A stretch of DNA of 64,000 nt. It comes from Sphingomonas sp. So64.6b. Lineage in GTDB: Bacteria; Pseudomonadota; Alphaproteobacteria; Sphingomonadales; Sphingomonadaceae. This document shows, piece by piece, positions 50,521-61,373 of the stretch. Position numbers and translations under genes: made by a program. The notes beneath the pieces were generated by a model. The model saw nothing but the letters and a program-made list of their open reading frames with translations. It did no database searches and was not told the DNA's origin. The stretch covers positions 4,742,501 through 4,806,500 of the forward strand of contig NZ_CP048817.1 in assembly GCF_014171475.1 (NCBI RefSeq), given 5' to 3'. The stretch's first letter is position 1; each line of letters starts with the position of its first letter.

Positions 50521-52119
50521 ATGGCAACTGCCCATCCGACCGGCGGCGTTCCCGCCGACGCCAAGACCTTTCTTGGCCATCCCACCGCGCTGTTCATGCT
50601 GTTCTTCGCCGAGATGTGGGAACGCTTCTCCTATTACGGCATGCGCGCCATCCTGATCTTCTATCTGACCAAGCATTTCCTGTTCACCGACGATCCTGCC
50701 TATGCGGTGTACGGCGCCTATACCTCGCTGGTGTATATCACCCCGGTGATCGGCGGTTATCTCGCGGATCGCTATATCGGCGCACGCAAAGCGGTGCTGG
50801 TCGGCGGTATATTCATCGCCATCGGACATTTGCTGATCGCGCTGCTCGAAGGCCCCAAGGGCGAACAGGGCATCTATCTCAATGGCTTCTATCTCGGGCT
50901 GGCGGCGATCGTCATCGGCACCGGCTTCCTGAAGGCCAATATCTCGGTGCTGGTCGGCCAGCTTTATCCGCGCGACGATATCCGGCGCGATCCGGCCTTT
51001 TCGATCTTTTACATGGGCATCAACGCCGGTGCGTGGCTCGGGCCGATCATTATCGGTATTCTGGGCGAGACGGTCGGCTGGTCATATGGCTTCGGCGCGG
51101 CCGGCATCGGCATGCTCCTCGGCCTGGTCTGCTTCGTCCTGTTCCAGAAATCGCTCCACGGCGCGGGCGAACCGCCGGCACCCGAATTGCTGTGTGCGCC
51201 GGCCTTTGCCGGGCTGTCGCGCGAATGGCTGATCTATCTCGGCGCCGTGCTCGGCATCGCGGTCGCCTGGTGGCTGATCCGCTCGCAGGGTGCGGTCGGG
51301 ATAATGCTGATCATCTTCGCCGTGCTGGTGGTCGGTTTCATCGTCTATCGGTCGGTCTGGATCCTGCCGGCGGTGGAGCGCGACCGGGTGTTCGCGGCAT
51401 TGTTCCTGATCGCGCTCAGCCCGCTGTTCTGGGCGCTGTTCGAGCAAGCGGGATCGTCGCTCAACGTCTTCACCGATCGCCGCGTCGATCGGGTGATGCT
51501 TGGTTGGGATGTGCCCGCATCGGTGTTCCAATCGGTCAACTCGGCCTTCATCATCACGCTCGCGCCGCTCTTCGCCGGCCTGTGGACCTGGCTTGCCAAG
51601 CGTAATCTCGAACCCAATGCACCGCTCAAATTCGGCATCGGCCTGATCCTGGTCGGATTGGGCTTCCTCGTGCTCGTCGCAGGCGCGATCGCCAGCGGCA
51701 CCGGCCTGACCCCGGCGCTGTTCATCATCCTGCTCTATCTCTTCCACACCATGGCGGAGCTTTGCTTCTCGCCGGTCGGCCTGTCGTCGATGACGCGGTT
51801 GTCGATCGGCAGCATGACCGGGCTGATGATGGGCACCTGGTTTCTCGCCACGGCGGCGGGCAATTTTATCGCCGCGCTGATCGCGCAGACCACCGGCGGC
51901 GAGAATGTCGGGCCGGAGAAGATCCTCGACGTTTACAGCAATATCGGCTGGTTCTCGATGGGGGTCGGGGTGGTCGTGATCGGCGTCAGCCCGTTCGTCA
52001 AACGGCTGATGCATCTCGACAAGCTGGGCGATCCGGCGGTCGATCATGCGCTGGCGGGCGAACGGCAATTGGGCGAGCCGGCGGCCGCCGGCATCGACAC
52101 CAGCGGCGAGACGCGCTGA
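50521..52119 (+). CDS. POT/PTR-family peptide transporter (intact)
   Basis: The 532-residue protein is a proton-coupled oligopeptide transporter with the full ExxERF motif (AEMWERFSYYGMRAIL), GGYLADRYIGARKAV, FYMGINAGAWLGPII and a late FFHTMAELC-like region (LFHTMAELCFSPVGLS), with about 14 helices. It should import di- and tripeptides. Compared with the shorter paralogue at 25692 it keeps the proton-coupling arginine. It stands alone, and its stop codon overlaps the start of a long inverted-repeat element. Confidence 0.93.
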   Translation: MATAHPTGGVPADAKTFLGHPTALFMLFFAEMWERFSYYGMRAILIFYLTKHFLFTDDPAYAVYGAYTSLVYITPVIGGYLADRYIGARKAVLVGGIFIAIGHLLIALLEGPKGEQGIYLNGFYLGLAAIVIGTGFLKANISVLVGQLYPRDDIRRDPAFSIFYMGINAGAWLGPIIIGILGETVGWSYGFGAAGIGMLLGLVCFVLFQKSLHGAGEPPAPELLCAPAFAGLSREWLIYLGAVLGIAVAWWLIRSQGAVGIMLIIFAVLVVGFIVYRSVWILPAVERDRVFAALFLIALSPLFWALFEQAGSSLNVFTDRRVDRVMLGWDVPASVFQSVNSAFIITLAPLFAGLWTWLAKRNLEPNAPLKFGIGLILVGLGFLVLVAGAIASGTGLTPALFIILLYLFHTMAELCFSPVGLSSMTRLSIGSMTGLMMGTWFLATAAGNFIAALIAQTTGGENVGPEKILDVYSNIGWFSMGVGVVVIGVSPFVKRLMHLDKLGDPAVDHALAGERQLGEPAAAGIDTSGETR

Positions 52120-52275
52120 GAGTCTGTTTGGAAATTCGCGAAAGAGCGAATTTTAAGGCGGTGCCGGCCCGCTCCCCCTCCCGGCCACCCATTCAGAATA
52201 TGCTGTGGGTGGCCGGGAGGGGGAGCGGGCCGGCACCGCCAAATGCGCCCACAGGCGCATTTCCAAACAGACTCT
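52119..52275. repeat. Cloverleaf-like inverted-repeat element
   Basis: The 157-base element has perfect 16-base ends AGAGTCTGTTTGGAAA and its complement (52119-52134, 52260-52275). Inside are a hairpin AAATTCGC/GCGAATTT, a central perfect 35-base stem (52157-52191 with 52206-52240, 14-base loop) and a second side hairpin TGCGCC/GGCGCA. Together these form a cloverleaf. It begins in the POT stop codon and ends before the NnrU-like gene. No open frame is inside. It may be a nonautonomous mobile element or a strong terminator. Confidence 0.85.
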
Positions 52276-52296
52276 GACCGGTAAAAGGGGATGATG

Positions 52297-52989
52297 ATGC
52301 ACGGCACGGAAATGGTCCTCGCGGCGGCGGTCGCGTTCGTCGGTTCGCATTTCCTGCTGTCGCATCCGCTCAGGCGGCCGATCGTCGCCAGGGTAGGGGA
52401 GGGGCCGTTCCTCGGCCTCTATTCCCTCGTTGCGGCAATCACGCTCGGCTGGCTCGTCTTCGCCTATCGCGCGGCCGGGCCGGAGGCGCCGCTCTGGCAG
52501 GTCAGCGATGTCCTCTGGGTGGTGGTGACGGTGGTGATGCTAGTCGCGAGCGTGCTGCTGCTCGGGTCGCTGATCGGCAATCCCGCCCTGCCAAATCCCG
52601 GCACGCCGGGTGACGCGCCGGGCGAAGCGAGAGGTGTCTTCTCGATCACGCGTCACCCGATGATGTGGGCCTTCGCGCTTTGGGGCGCGTGCCATATCGC
52701 AGTGTTCCCCATACCCGCCAACATCGCGCTGTCGGGCGCGGTGATCATTCTCGCGCTGGCCGGGGCTGCATTGCAGGACAAGAAGAAGGAAGCATTGCAG
52801 CCGGAACGCTGGCGGGCATGGGAGGCGAAAACGAGCTATTGGCCGTTTGCGGCAATCGTCGCCGGCCGCGCGAATTTCGGCGGCTTCCGTCCGCACGATA
52901 TCGCCGGCGGCGTGGTGCTGTGGCTCGTCGCAACCTGGGCGCATATCCCGCTGGCGGGCTGGGCGGCCGGGATATGGCGCTGGATTTAG
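52297..52989 (+). CDS. NnrU-family membrane protein
   Basis: The 230-residue inner-membrane protein has about six hydrophobic helices and NnrU/isoprenylcysteine-methyltransferase-like features, including an SHFLLSHP start and the GVFSITRHPMMWAFALWGACH segment with conserved Arg-His-Pro. NnrU was first seen near nitric-oxide reductase genes, but no denitrification gene is near here and the reaction is unknown. The ATG at 52297 is best spaced from AAAAGGGG; 52291 and 52294 are alternatives. Confidence 0.82.
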   Translation: MHGTEMVLAAAVAFVGSHFLLSHPLRRPIVARVGEGPFLGLYSLVAAITLGWLVFAYRAAGPEAPLWQVSDVLWVVVTVVMLVASVLLLGSLIGNPALPNPGTPGDAPGEARGVFSITRHPMMWAFALWGACHIAVFPIPANIALSGAVIILALAGAALQDKKKEALQPERWRAWEAKTSYWPFAAIVAGRANFGGFRPHDIAGGVVLWLVATWAHIPLAGWAAGIWRWI

Positions 52990-52992
52990 TTA

Positions 52993-53011
52993 CTCCCCCC
53001 GCGCCGGGGAG
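52993..53011. terminator. Short hairpin after NnrU-like gene
   Basis: CTCCCC and GGGGAG arms flank a 7-base loop directly after the stop, between this gene and the convergent symporter. It resembles the CTCCCC hairpin after tetR at 40739. It is a possible transcription end or a dispersed repeat. Confidence 0.45.
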
Positions 53012-53075
53012 GAATGAGCTTAAAGCCGCACGATCTTCTTGCCCCGCTCGGAATTGGGCCCAAGCGCGCGATACT

Positions 53076-54329
53076 TCATGCTGGCTCCACGTCCAGGTCA
53101 GCGCCGCCATCGGCGCGCGCGACGGATATGGTGACGGCGACATCCATCGTCACATTGCCCACGGTACGAAACAGGTCGGGAATCGTCTCGACCGCGACGA
53201 GCAGCCCCAAGGCTTCGATCGGCACCCCCATCGCCACCGCGACCGGCGCGACCGAGGCGAAGAAACTGATCGTGCCCGGCAAGCTGACCGATCCCATCGT
53301 CGTGATCGCCGCGGTCGCGACGCCGGCGGCCAGCGCGCCCGGGCCGATCGGCATGCCAAGCAGATGCGCGACATACAGCGCGACCGCGAGGTTCATCGCC
53401 GGGCTGGTCGCGCGAAAGATCGCCACTGCGATCGGCAGGGTGATGCCAGCGCTGGTCGCGGGCGCGCCAAGTTCGGCACTCGCCTTGAGCATCGCGGGGA
53501 GCGATGCGAGCGAGGATTGCGTGCTGATCGCGACCGCCTGGGCCGGGGCGACCGCGCGGGCGAAGCGCAGGATGCCGACCCGGCCGAAGATCGCCGCGAC
53601 CGGATAAGCCGCGAGCAACACGATCAGCCCGATCGCCGAGACGGTGACAATGTAATGGAGCAACGCGCCAAAAGCGGCCGCACCGGTCTGCGCACCGACG
53701 CCATAGGCCAGCGCGAAAATGCCGATCGGGGCGAGTTTCAGCACCCAGGTGATGATCACCAGCATGGTATCGACGATCGCCTGGAAGAAGTTGGTCAGCA
53801 GCGCGCGTGGCTCCGGCGGCAGCCGCGTGATCGCAAAGGCAAAGGTGATCGCGAACACGGTCAGCGGCAGGAACGCATCGGCCGCCGCCGCGGTCACGAC
53901 ATTGGTCGGTACCACCGTGTCGAAGAACGCAGCCAGATTCGGCACCGTGCCGGCGGGCGCCGCCGCATGGCTGAGCGAGGCGCGCAATGCTTCGGCCCAG
54001 GCCGTCGGCAATGGCCACAGGTTGAGCAGCAACGGCACGAGCAGCGCCGACATCAATGTCGCGCTCCACAACAGGATGACGAACATCACCACCGACCGCC
54101 CCGCGATTCGCCCGGCGCGCGCGGCATCGGCGGTCGCTCCGACGCCGGTCACCAGCAGGCCGACGATCAGCGGCACGATCACCATCTGCAACCCGTGCAG
54201 CCAAGCCGATCCGATCGGCTGAGTGATCTTGGTCGCGCCCAGCGCCCAGTCGGGCGACACGGAAGCGGCGATGATTCCGATAATCAATCCGCCGACCAGC
54301 GCGACAAGGATACGAGTGGCTTGCGACAT
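53076..54329 (-). CDS. Dicarboxylate/amino acid:cation symporter (DAACS)
   Basis: The 417-residue protein has about eight long helices and two re-entrant hairpins. It shows the DAACS/glutamate-transporter features QMVIVPLIVGLLVTG, the serine-rich loop AISTQSSLASLPAML and the late ATAAITTMGSVSLPG segment. It should take up dicarboxylates or acidic amino acids with protons or sodium. The usual Asn-Met-Asp-Gly-Thr motif of glutamate carriers reads SPAMNLAVALY here, so the ligand may differ. It is divergent from glmM and has no operon partner. Confidence 0.85.
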   Translation of the reverse strand: MSQATRILVALVGGLIIGIIAASVSPDWALGATKITQPIGSAWLHGLQMVIVPLIVGLLVTGVGATADAARAGRIAGRSVVMFVILLWSATLMSALLVPLLLNLWPLPTAWAEALRASLSHAAAPAGTVPNLAAFFDTVVPTNVVTAAAADAFLPLTVFAITFAFAITRLPPEPRALLTNFFQAIVDTMLVIITWVLKLAPIGIFALAYGVGAQTGAAAFGALLHYIVTVSAIGLIVLLAAYPVAAIFGRVGILRFARAVAPAQAVAISTQSSLASLPAMLKASAELGAPATSAGITLPIAVAIFRATSPAMNLAVALYVAHLLGMPIGPGALAAGVATAAITTMGSVSLPGTISFFASVAPVAVAMGVPIEALGLLVAVETIPDLFRTVGNVTMDVAVTISVARADGGADLDVEPA

Positions 54330-54406
54330 GCTGATCCTTCGATATGGCTGCTTTTACGATGATGGCGCTAGAAACGCTGCTCGCATAGCGAATGGGAATG
54401 CGCGGA

Positions 54407-55747
54407 ATGGCAAGGAAATATTTCGGCACCGACGGTATTCGCGGAGCGACCAACGCGCATCCGATGACCGCGGCGATGGCGATGAAGGTCGGCATGGCGG
54501 CGGGCGCGCACTTCCAGCGCGGCGACCACAAGCACCGCGTCGTGATCGGCAAGGACACGCGTCTGTCCGGTTATATGCTCGAATCGGCGATGGTTGCCGG
54601 GTTCACCAGCGTCGGCATGGACGTGGTGCTGCTCGGCCCGATGCCGACGCCCGCCGTCGCCATGCTGACTCATTCGATGCGCGCCGATCTCGGCGTGATG
54701 ATCTCCGCCAGCCACAATCCCTATGCCGATAACGGGATCAAGCTGTTCGGCCCGGATGGCTACAAGCTCAGCGATGAGGACGAACTGGCGATTGAGGCCT
54801 TGATCGACGGCGAAATCCCGCTCGTGCCCGGGCCGGACATCGGCCGCGCCCGGCGGGTCGACGACGCCAAGGGCCGTTATATCCATTTCGCCAAATCGAC
54901 CTTCCCGGAAAGCCTTCGGCTCGACGGCATGCGCATCGTCGTCGATTGCGCGAACGGCGCCGGCTATCAGGTCGCGCCCTCCGCACTGTGGGAACTGGGT
55001 GCCGACGTGATCGCGATCGGGGTCAGCCCGAACGGCAAGAATATCAATGACGGCGTCGGTTCGACCGCGCCCGACCTGCTGTGCGAGACGGTCGTGGCCT
55101 CGGGCGCGCAACTCGGCATCGCGCTCGACGGCGATGCCGACCGGCTGATCGTGGTCGACGAACTCGGCCATGTCGTGGATGGCGATCAGCTGATGGCGAC
55201 GATCGCCAGCGGCTATGCACGCGCCGGGCGGCTGAAGAATGGCGGGCTGGTCGCGACGGTGATGTCGAACCTGGGTCTCGAACGCCATCTCGCGGCACAG
55301 GGCATCGGCCTGATCCGTACCGGCGTCGGTGACCGGCAAGTGCTCGAGGCGATGCGCGCGCAAGGCTATAATGTCGGCGGCGAGCAATCGGGGCATATCA
55401 TCCTCAGCGACCATGCGACCACCGGCGACGGGCTGGTCGCGGCGCTTCAGGTGCTCGCCGAACTGGTCTGGGCCGGCGCACCCGCCAGCCAGTTTCTCCA
55501 CCGCTTCGATCCCGTGCCGCAATTGCTCAAGAATGTGCGCTTCAAGGGCGGCAAGCCGCTCGACAACGCGACCGTCAAGGCGGTGATCGCCGAAGCCGAG
55601 GCCGAGCTCGAAGGGAAGGGCCGGCTGGTGATTCGTCCGTCGGGGACCGAACCGGTGATCCGCGTGATGGCCGAGGGCGACGATTCCGCGCAGGTCGAGC
55701 GTCTGGTGGACCGGATCTGCGACGCGGTCAGGGTCGCCGCGGCCTGA
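54407..55747 (+). CDS. glmM: Phosphoglucosamine mutase GlmM
   Basis: The 446-residue enzyme starts [13 protein letters not shown] and has the phosphoserine loop [12 protein letters not shown] (Ser102), the metal loop [11 protein letters not shown], the sugar loop GGEQSGHII and the phosphate loop [11 protein letters not shown], all as in GlmM. It converts glucosamine-6-phosphate to glucosamine-1-phosphate for UDP-GlcNAc, needed for peptidoglycan and lipopolysaccharide. The ATG at 54407 was chosen over one at 54392 by the conserved N-terminus. It leads a cluster with DUF1272, thiD and rnhB. Confidence 0.97.
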   Translation: MARKYFGTDGIRGATNAHPMTAAMAMKVGMAAGAHFQRGDHKHRVVIGKDTRLSGYMLESAMVAGFTSVGMDVVLLGPMPTPAVAMLTHSMRADLGVMISASHNPYADNGIKLFGPDGYKLSDEDELAIEALIDGEIPLVPGPDIGRARRVDDAKGRYIHFAKSTFPESLRLDGMRIVVDCANGAGYQVAPSALWELGADVIAIGVSPNGKNINDGVGSTAPDLLCETVVASGAQLGIALDGDADRLIVVDELGHVVDGDQLMATIASGYARAGRLKNGGLVATVMSNLGLERHLAAQGIGLIRTGVGDRQVLEAMRAQGYNVGGEQSGHIILSDHATTGDGLVAALQVLAELVWAGAPASQFLHRFDPVPQLLKNVRFKGGKPLDNATVKAVIAEAEAELEGKGRLVIRPSGTEPVIRVMAEGDDSAQVERLVDRICDAVRVAAA

Positions 55748-55807
55748 TAAACGCAACTCATCCATCGTTCGCTCGAAACGAACCGATTTTAGAACTAAGG
55801 AGCGCTC

Positions 55808-56038
55808 ATGCTTGAAATGCGACCCGATTGCGAACGCTGCGGCGTTGACGTTCCCGCCGATGCGCCAGGTGCGTTCATCTGTTCGTTCGAATGCACTTTC
55901 TGTGCGCCCTGTGCCGAGGCGATGGACGATAATTGCCCCAATTGCGGCGGCGAGCTGATCGACCGCCCGACCCGCACCGGCAAGCGGCTGGAACGCCATC
56001 CCGCATCGACGGTACGGGTCTATAAAGGCGCGCAGTGA
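55808..56038 (+). CDS. DUF1272 zinc-binding protein
   Basis: The 76-residue protein has eight cysteines in pairs (CERC, CSFECTFCAPCAE, CPNCGG), the DUF1272 arrangement expected to hold two zinc ions. Its role is unknown; the size suggests a small RNA-, DNA- or protein-binding module. AAGGAG lies 5 bases before the ATG. Its stop overlaps the GTG start of thiD by 4 bases. Confidence 0.9.
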   Translation: MLEMRPDCERCGVDVPADAPGAFICSFECTFCAPCAEAMDDNCPNCGGELIDRPTRTGKRLERHPASTVRVYKGAQ

Positions 56039-56832
56039 CGCCGCGCATCCTGATCATCGCCGGCTCGGATTCGGGCGGCGGCGCCGGCATCCAGGCCGAC
56101 ATCAAGACGGTGACGATGCTCGGCGGCCACGCGATGACCGCGATCACCGCGATCACCGCGCAGAACACGCTTGGAGTCGAGGCTGTCCACAGGGTTCCCG
56201 CCAATATCGTGGCGCAGCAGATGGCGGCTGTGGTGGAAGATATCGGCGTCGATGCGATCAAGATCGGCATGCTCGGTGGTGCCGACATCGTTGCCGAAGT
56301 GACGAGCCAGCTTGGATGCGGGCTCTATCCGCGCGCCATCGTGCTCGATCCCGTGATGATTGCGACCAGCGGCGCAATCCTGGCAGACGATCGGACGATC
56401 GCCGCAATGGAGCAATTGGGACGTCTGGCCACGGTCATCACACCGAACCTTCCTGAACTGGCCGTGCTGTGCGGGCGTGAGATGTCATCTGTGGAAATAA
56501 TCGAGGAAGAAGCGTCGCTTCTGGCCGGACGATTGGGTGCTGCGATACTCGTCAAGGGTGGGCACGCCGATGGCGATGTGGTGATCGACAGGTTGATCGC
56601 CGCCGATGGTTCGATAGCCCGCTGGGAAAACGAACGCATCGTCACGACCAGTACCCATGGCACCGGCTGCACCTTGTCCAGCGCCATCGCGACTGGCCTT
56701 GGTCAGGGCATGACGCTTGCCGACGCAGTGGAACGGGCGATCCGTTTTGTCCGCCGCGCTCTGGAAGAAGCACCGGATCTCGGGCATGGTCACGGGCCGA
56801 TGGGCCAACAATATGTGACGGATTTTCGGTGA
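56035..56832 (+). CDS. thiD: HMP/HMP-phosphate kinase ThiD
   Basis: The 265-residue ribokinase-fold enzyme has AGSDSGGGAGIQADIKT near the start, the DPVMIATSG segment, LVKGGHADGD and the catalytic GTGCTLSSAIA near residue 210. It phosphorylates hydroxymethylpyrimidine and its phosphate for thiamine synthesis or salvage. The GTG start overlaps the DUF1272 stop by 4 bases and its own stop overlaps rnhB by 4 bases. No other thi gene or TPP riboswitch was seen here. Confidence 0.95.
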   Translation: MTPRILIIAGSDSGGGAGIQADIKTVTMLGGHAMTAITAITAQNTLGVEAVHRVPANIVAQQMAAVVEDIGVDAIKIGMLGGADIVAEVTSQLGCGLYPRAIVLDPVMIATSGAILADDRTIAAMEQLGRLATVITPNLPELAVLCGREMSSVEIIEEEASLLAGRLGAAILVKGGHADGDVVIDRLIAADGSIARWENERIVTTSTHGTGCTLSSAIATGLGQGMTLADAVERAIRFVRRALEEAPDLGHGHGPMGQQYVTDFR

Positions 56833-57431
56833 CGCGTCCCAGCCTCAAACACGAAAAGCTTTGCCTCGCGCCCGTCGCCGGCGTTGACGAGGCCGGGCGT
56901 GGACCGCTCGCCGGACCGGTCGTCGCGGCCGCGGTGATCCTGCCCGCCAAGGGCATCCCGCGTGGCATCGATGATTCGAAGAAACTCTCGCCCGCCGAAC
57001 GCGCCCGGCTGCACGACCGACTGCGCGACTGCGCGATGATCGGCGTCGGCATCGTCGAGGCGGATGAGATCGACACGCTCAACATCTACTGGGCGACGAT
57101 GAAGGCGATGACGCTCGCGGTCGAGGCGCTGGGCTGTCTGCCCGCGCATGTCCTGGTCGACGGCAACCGCTTGCCGCGCTGGGGCCATGCGGCGACCGCG
57201 ATCGTTTCGGGCGACGCGATCTCATTGTCGATCGCCGCCGCGTCGATCATCGCCAAGCACACCCGCGACACGATCATGATCGCTCACGCACAAGCGCATC
57301 CGCACTATGGATGGCATTCGAACAAGGGTTACGGATCGCGCACGCACCTCGCTGCGCTTCGCGAACATGGGCCTTCGCCGCTGCATCGGCGCAGCTTCGG
57401 ACCGGTCGCGCAGGCCTGGCTTGATTTTTAA
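56829..57431 (+). CDS. rnhB: Ribonuclease HII
   Basis: The 200-residue enzyme has the RNase HII signature VAGVDEAGRGPLAGPV with Asp20 and Glu21, the DGNRLPRW segment with the third acidic residue, and AAASIIAKHTRD with the GYGSRTH motif. It removes ribonucleotides from DNA. The GTG start overlaps thiD. In many alphaproteobacteria rnhB precedes ccrM, as here. Confidence 0.96.
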   Translation: MTRPSLKHEKLCLAPVAGVDEAGRGPLAGPVVAAAVILPAKGIPRGIDDSKKLSPAERARLHDRLRDCAMIGVGIVEADEIDTLNIYWATMKAMTLAVEALGCLPAHVLVDGNRLPRWGHAATAIVSGDAISLSIAAASIIAKHTRDTIMIAHAQAHPHYGWHSNKGYGSRTHLAALREHGPSPLHRRSFGPVAQAWLDF

Positions 57432-57450
57432 TCACCGGAATTCGGCGTGT

Positions 57451-58769
<1,319 letters not shown>

Positions 58770-58770
<1 letters not shown>

Positions 58771-58812
58771 AGTCGTTTTCAGGTGCCGATTCAATTCAGC
58801 TGAAAACGACTC
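58770..58812. repeat. Hairpin repeat after ccrM
   Basis: GAGTCGTTTTCAG and its complement (58770-58782, 58800-58812) flank a 17-base loop; the left arm starts in the ccrM stop codon. Each arm ends in a GANTC site. It may act as a terminator. It is followed by CCCCGG-rich short repeats and then by AT-rich DNA leading into the immunity gene. Confidence 0.7.
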
Positions 58813-58930
58813 CGGCATATCCGTCACCCCGGACTTGGCCGGGGTTACCTCTTTAGGCAGGTAATTTTTTCTTTGCTTCCCCGGCGAAGGTCGAGGCCCG
58901 GTTGAGAAAATTGACCAAAAAAAATATGAT

Positions 58931-59341
58931 CTATCGAGGAAGATCAAAAATACCGGACCAATCAATAAACGGATCTTGATTAATTATTGTCTGAAAAGTC
59001 AGCGGGAATAGCCTAAGCCCGTCACTGATATCGAGATCTGTGCTGTCCAGGGCGAGCTTGTCGAATTGAGCAATGGATATTTCTTTCCAAGCTTTGTTTG
59101 CTCCATACCACCGTCCATTACGAAATACAGCAATGGCATCTTCTCCTGTCGACGTTAATCGCCCTTCGAATTCAAATCCCTGATGGGACGTGAACTTCGC
59201 CCGGTAGAACAAATAGTCAATCGAATCAATTGGGTGATCAAGTGATAAAACTGGAGAGTATTCTTCAGTCTCATAATCAAAATGCCACACTGGGTGTTCT
59301 ACAAAATCACTATATGTTATTTCTTTCTCGCTTCTATTCAT
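58931..59341 (-). CDS. Putative immunity protein
   Basis: I do not recognise a named family for this 136-residue acidic, soluble protein (rich in Asp, Glu, Trp, Phe and Tyr, with no signal peptide). It directly follows the polymorphic-toxin-like gene, overlapping its stop by 4 bases, and its base composition is much more AT-rich than the rest of the window. Small acidic proteins in this place usually neutralise the toxin C-terminus. The immunity role is therefore inferred from position, size and composition. Confidence 0.6.
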   Translation of the reverse strand: MNRSEKEITYSDFVEHPVWHFDYETEEYSPVLSLDHPIDSIDYLFYRAKFTSHQGFEFEGRLTSTGEDAIAVFRNGRWYGANKAWKEISIAQFDKLALDSTDLDISDGLRLFPLTFQTIINQDPFIDWSGIFDLPR

Positions 59342-61134
59342 TTATTTTGTCCCTTAATAAGATTGCGTTCACGAAGCGCTCGTCGTATCTCGGCTTGGTT
59401 TGATTTGCCGTTTTTTGGAACGATCGCAATGACATGACCTTCTCCAGCGATAGGGTCCATTCGCGTCTTATTCTTCAACAAATTCAAGACAGTCGGGTCA
59501 TTGGGGCTCATTACCTGAATTGGGATGTTATTGAGCTTGGCCGCCTTGAAAGCCACAAGCCGGCGGTTATCCAGCGTGAATGCCTTCCCATTCAGAAAGA
59601 TCACTCTGATCGGAGTTCCAACCAGATCGGGTGACTTGCCGTTTTTGAGTTCCCCGATGAGCTCGCGGATCGTTCCATCCTTACTGAAATTCGGGCTGGC
59701 CACATGCTGACCATAGCGGATTGCGCCTGGGTGCGCACGATAGAAGCCCGGCTGGTAATTGGCGGCGCGCGAAAGATCGAGGAAAGAGCCTTCGGCCAGA
59801 CCGGAAGGTCGATTGTCAAATTTCGTGATGGCGGTGCCATAGCTGACCGGAGGTCGCGCCTGCGATACACCATCTCTGGCCGCACCGGCCCCAGCAACGG
59901 CCCCGGCGACGCCAAGCGTGGCATCCATGAACTGGCCTCGGGCAATAACCTGCTTGAGTTCCGCCAGGCTCGCGCCCTGCGCCCGCGCCGTAAAATAAGT
60001 CCGCTCGACCGCACTCGGCAAGGCGTCATTACGGTCTGCCAGGATCTGTCGATCCAGCGCAGCCTTCTCCCGCTCCTCGATCATTTCCGGGGTTAGCGCC
60101 GAAACGCTCGGCTGCGTCGACTGGTTATGCAGACGAGCCTGATTGGCGAGGGCGAAATCCGGATAATCGATCCCATTATAGCTGAAGAAATCGGAAATCG
60201 GATTCGCGCCAATCCATCGCCCGTCCGACATCGCGGTCGATGCCAGTTCCAGTGCATTGGCGAATTCCAGCAGATGGTTTTTATCGGATTCCGGGGAATC
60301 AGGGTTGGCAGCGACGAGGGCGCGCGATGACTCGGCCAGCGAAGCAAGCTCGTACCCGGTCCTGGCGTTGTCGTACGAATTGGTCAGCGAGCTGGCCGTG
60401 TCAATTCCAGGGCCAGCTGTAAGAGGGCGTTTAGGCTTAGCCTGCTCGATCGCCAAATTGGCGGCATTCTGGACCGTGGCGGCTTTCAGCCAGGCATTGA
60501 CTTCGCTCAGCCGAATTGCCGAGTTTTCCTCGACCGGGACATTTTTCCCCCGAACATAGTCCCCGACCGGCGTGGTACCATCCATCCTTCGGGCGGTTTG
60601 GTTGGCCGGCACAGTGAATTCAGGGACGGCGGCGTTCGGTTGACCATCGGTGCTTTGGGAATTGCCGACAACACGTTGGTCATTGACGGGCTCGGGCCAG
60701 CCGACGGGCTGCACGGACAGATCCTGCACCTGGGTTCGAACAAGGTCGCGAGACTCTGCGACGCCGGCGCCGGATTTAGGCTCAACCGGCGCATGTTTGA
60801 CCGCGGCATCACGAATCGGCCCGTGCATCGCGGCACTGGCGATGCCGTCTGCGGCGAAGCCGTCGAGCGTCCCATATGACGCGAATTGCAACCCCGACTG
60901 CACACTGCCCGTCCGCTTTTGCCAGGCCGCTTCAAGCTGTGGGGTCCACACCCCATAAGCCCGCGCCGCGCGGCGCAGTTCGGTCTGGATCTCGTCATCG
61001 CTCGGCAGGCGCTTGCCGCCGGTCAGCAGCGTCAGATCGGTCATCATCCGCGCATGGAGTTGTAACGTAAGCCGACGCTGCGCCCGGCCCGGATCGACCG
61101 CATCGTCAAGTTCGGATGGTATCTGCACCGACAT
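59338..61134 (-). CDS. Polymorphic-toxin-like protein with ParB/Srx-like C-terminal domain
   Basis: The product of about 598 residues has a long, weakly conserved N-terminal part, an Ala/Gly-rich segment (ATLGVAGAVAGAGAA) near residue 425, and a C-terminal domain of about 125 residues. That domain (YGQHVASPNFSKDGTIREL, IRVIFLNGKAFTLDNRRLVAF) resembles the ParB/sulfiredoxin-like domains found at toxin ends. The C-terminal third is more AT-rich, as expected for an exchangeable toxin tip. No signal peptide or secretion motif was identified, so the export route is unknown. The start is uncertain: 61134 gives MSVQIPSEL, but an open frame runs to 61230. Confidence 0.6.
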   Translation of the reverse strand: MSVQIPSELDDAVDPGRAQRRLTLQLHARMMTDLTLLTGGKRLPSDDEIQTELRRAARAYGVWTPQLEAAWQKRTGSVQSGLQFASYGTLDGFAADGIASAAMHGPIRDAAVKHAPVEPKSGAGVAESRDLVRTQVQDLSVQPVGWPEPVNDQRVVGNSQSTDGQPNAAVPEFTVPANQTARRMDGTTPVGDYVRGKNVPVEENSAIRLSEVNAWLKAATVQNAANLAIEQAKPKRPLTAGPGIDTASSLTNSYDNARTGYELASLAESSRALVAANPDSPESDKNHLLEFANALELASTAMSDGRWIGANPISDFFSYNGIDYPDFALANQARLHNQSTQPSVSALTPEMIEEREKAALDRQILADRNDALPSAVERTYFTARAQGASLAELKQVIARGQFMDATLGVAGAVAGAGAARDGVSQARPPVSYGTAITKFDNRPSGLAEGSFLDLSRAANYQPGFYRAHPGAIRYGQHVASPNFSKDGTIRELIGELKNGKSPDLVGTPIRVIFLNGKAFTLDNRRLVAFKAAKLNNIPIQVMSPNDPTVLNLLKNKTRMDPIAGEGHVIAIVPKNGKSNQAEIRRALRERNLIKGQNK

Positions 61135-61373
61135 CTCCCGTGACGTCACGGACCGGCGCGTGATCGCCTCGCCATCGTGACGGAGCGAGTTGTAGCGGGC
61201 GGATGAAATGGTTGAATCGACGCGCCGCACTCAAAACCGCAGCGAACTGCCCCACAGACTAATCGTGCTGATTCGCCCTTGTGGCGGGGCGATCGGTACG
61301 CCATCGCGACGGACGTGACGCCGGTTCCCAGCATCTGGACAGGTGAGCGAAGGGACACTGGAAGGAAATAATC

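Noticed and set aside
52119..52275. tRNA or other structured RNA gene
   Set aside because: The cloverleaf shape is only superficial: arms are far longer than tRNA arms and no conserved tRNA bases or anticodon loop are present.
56035..56832. TPP riboswitch before thiD
   Set aside because: thiD starts inside the DUF1272 stop, leaving no leader, and no THI-box-like sequence was seen upstream.
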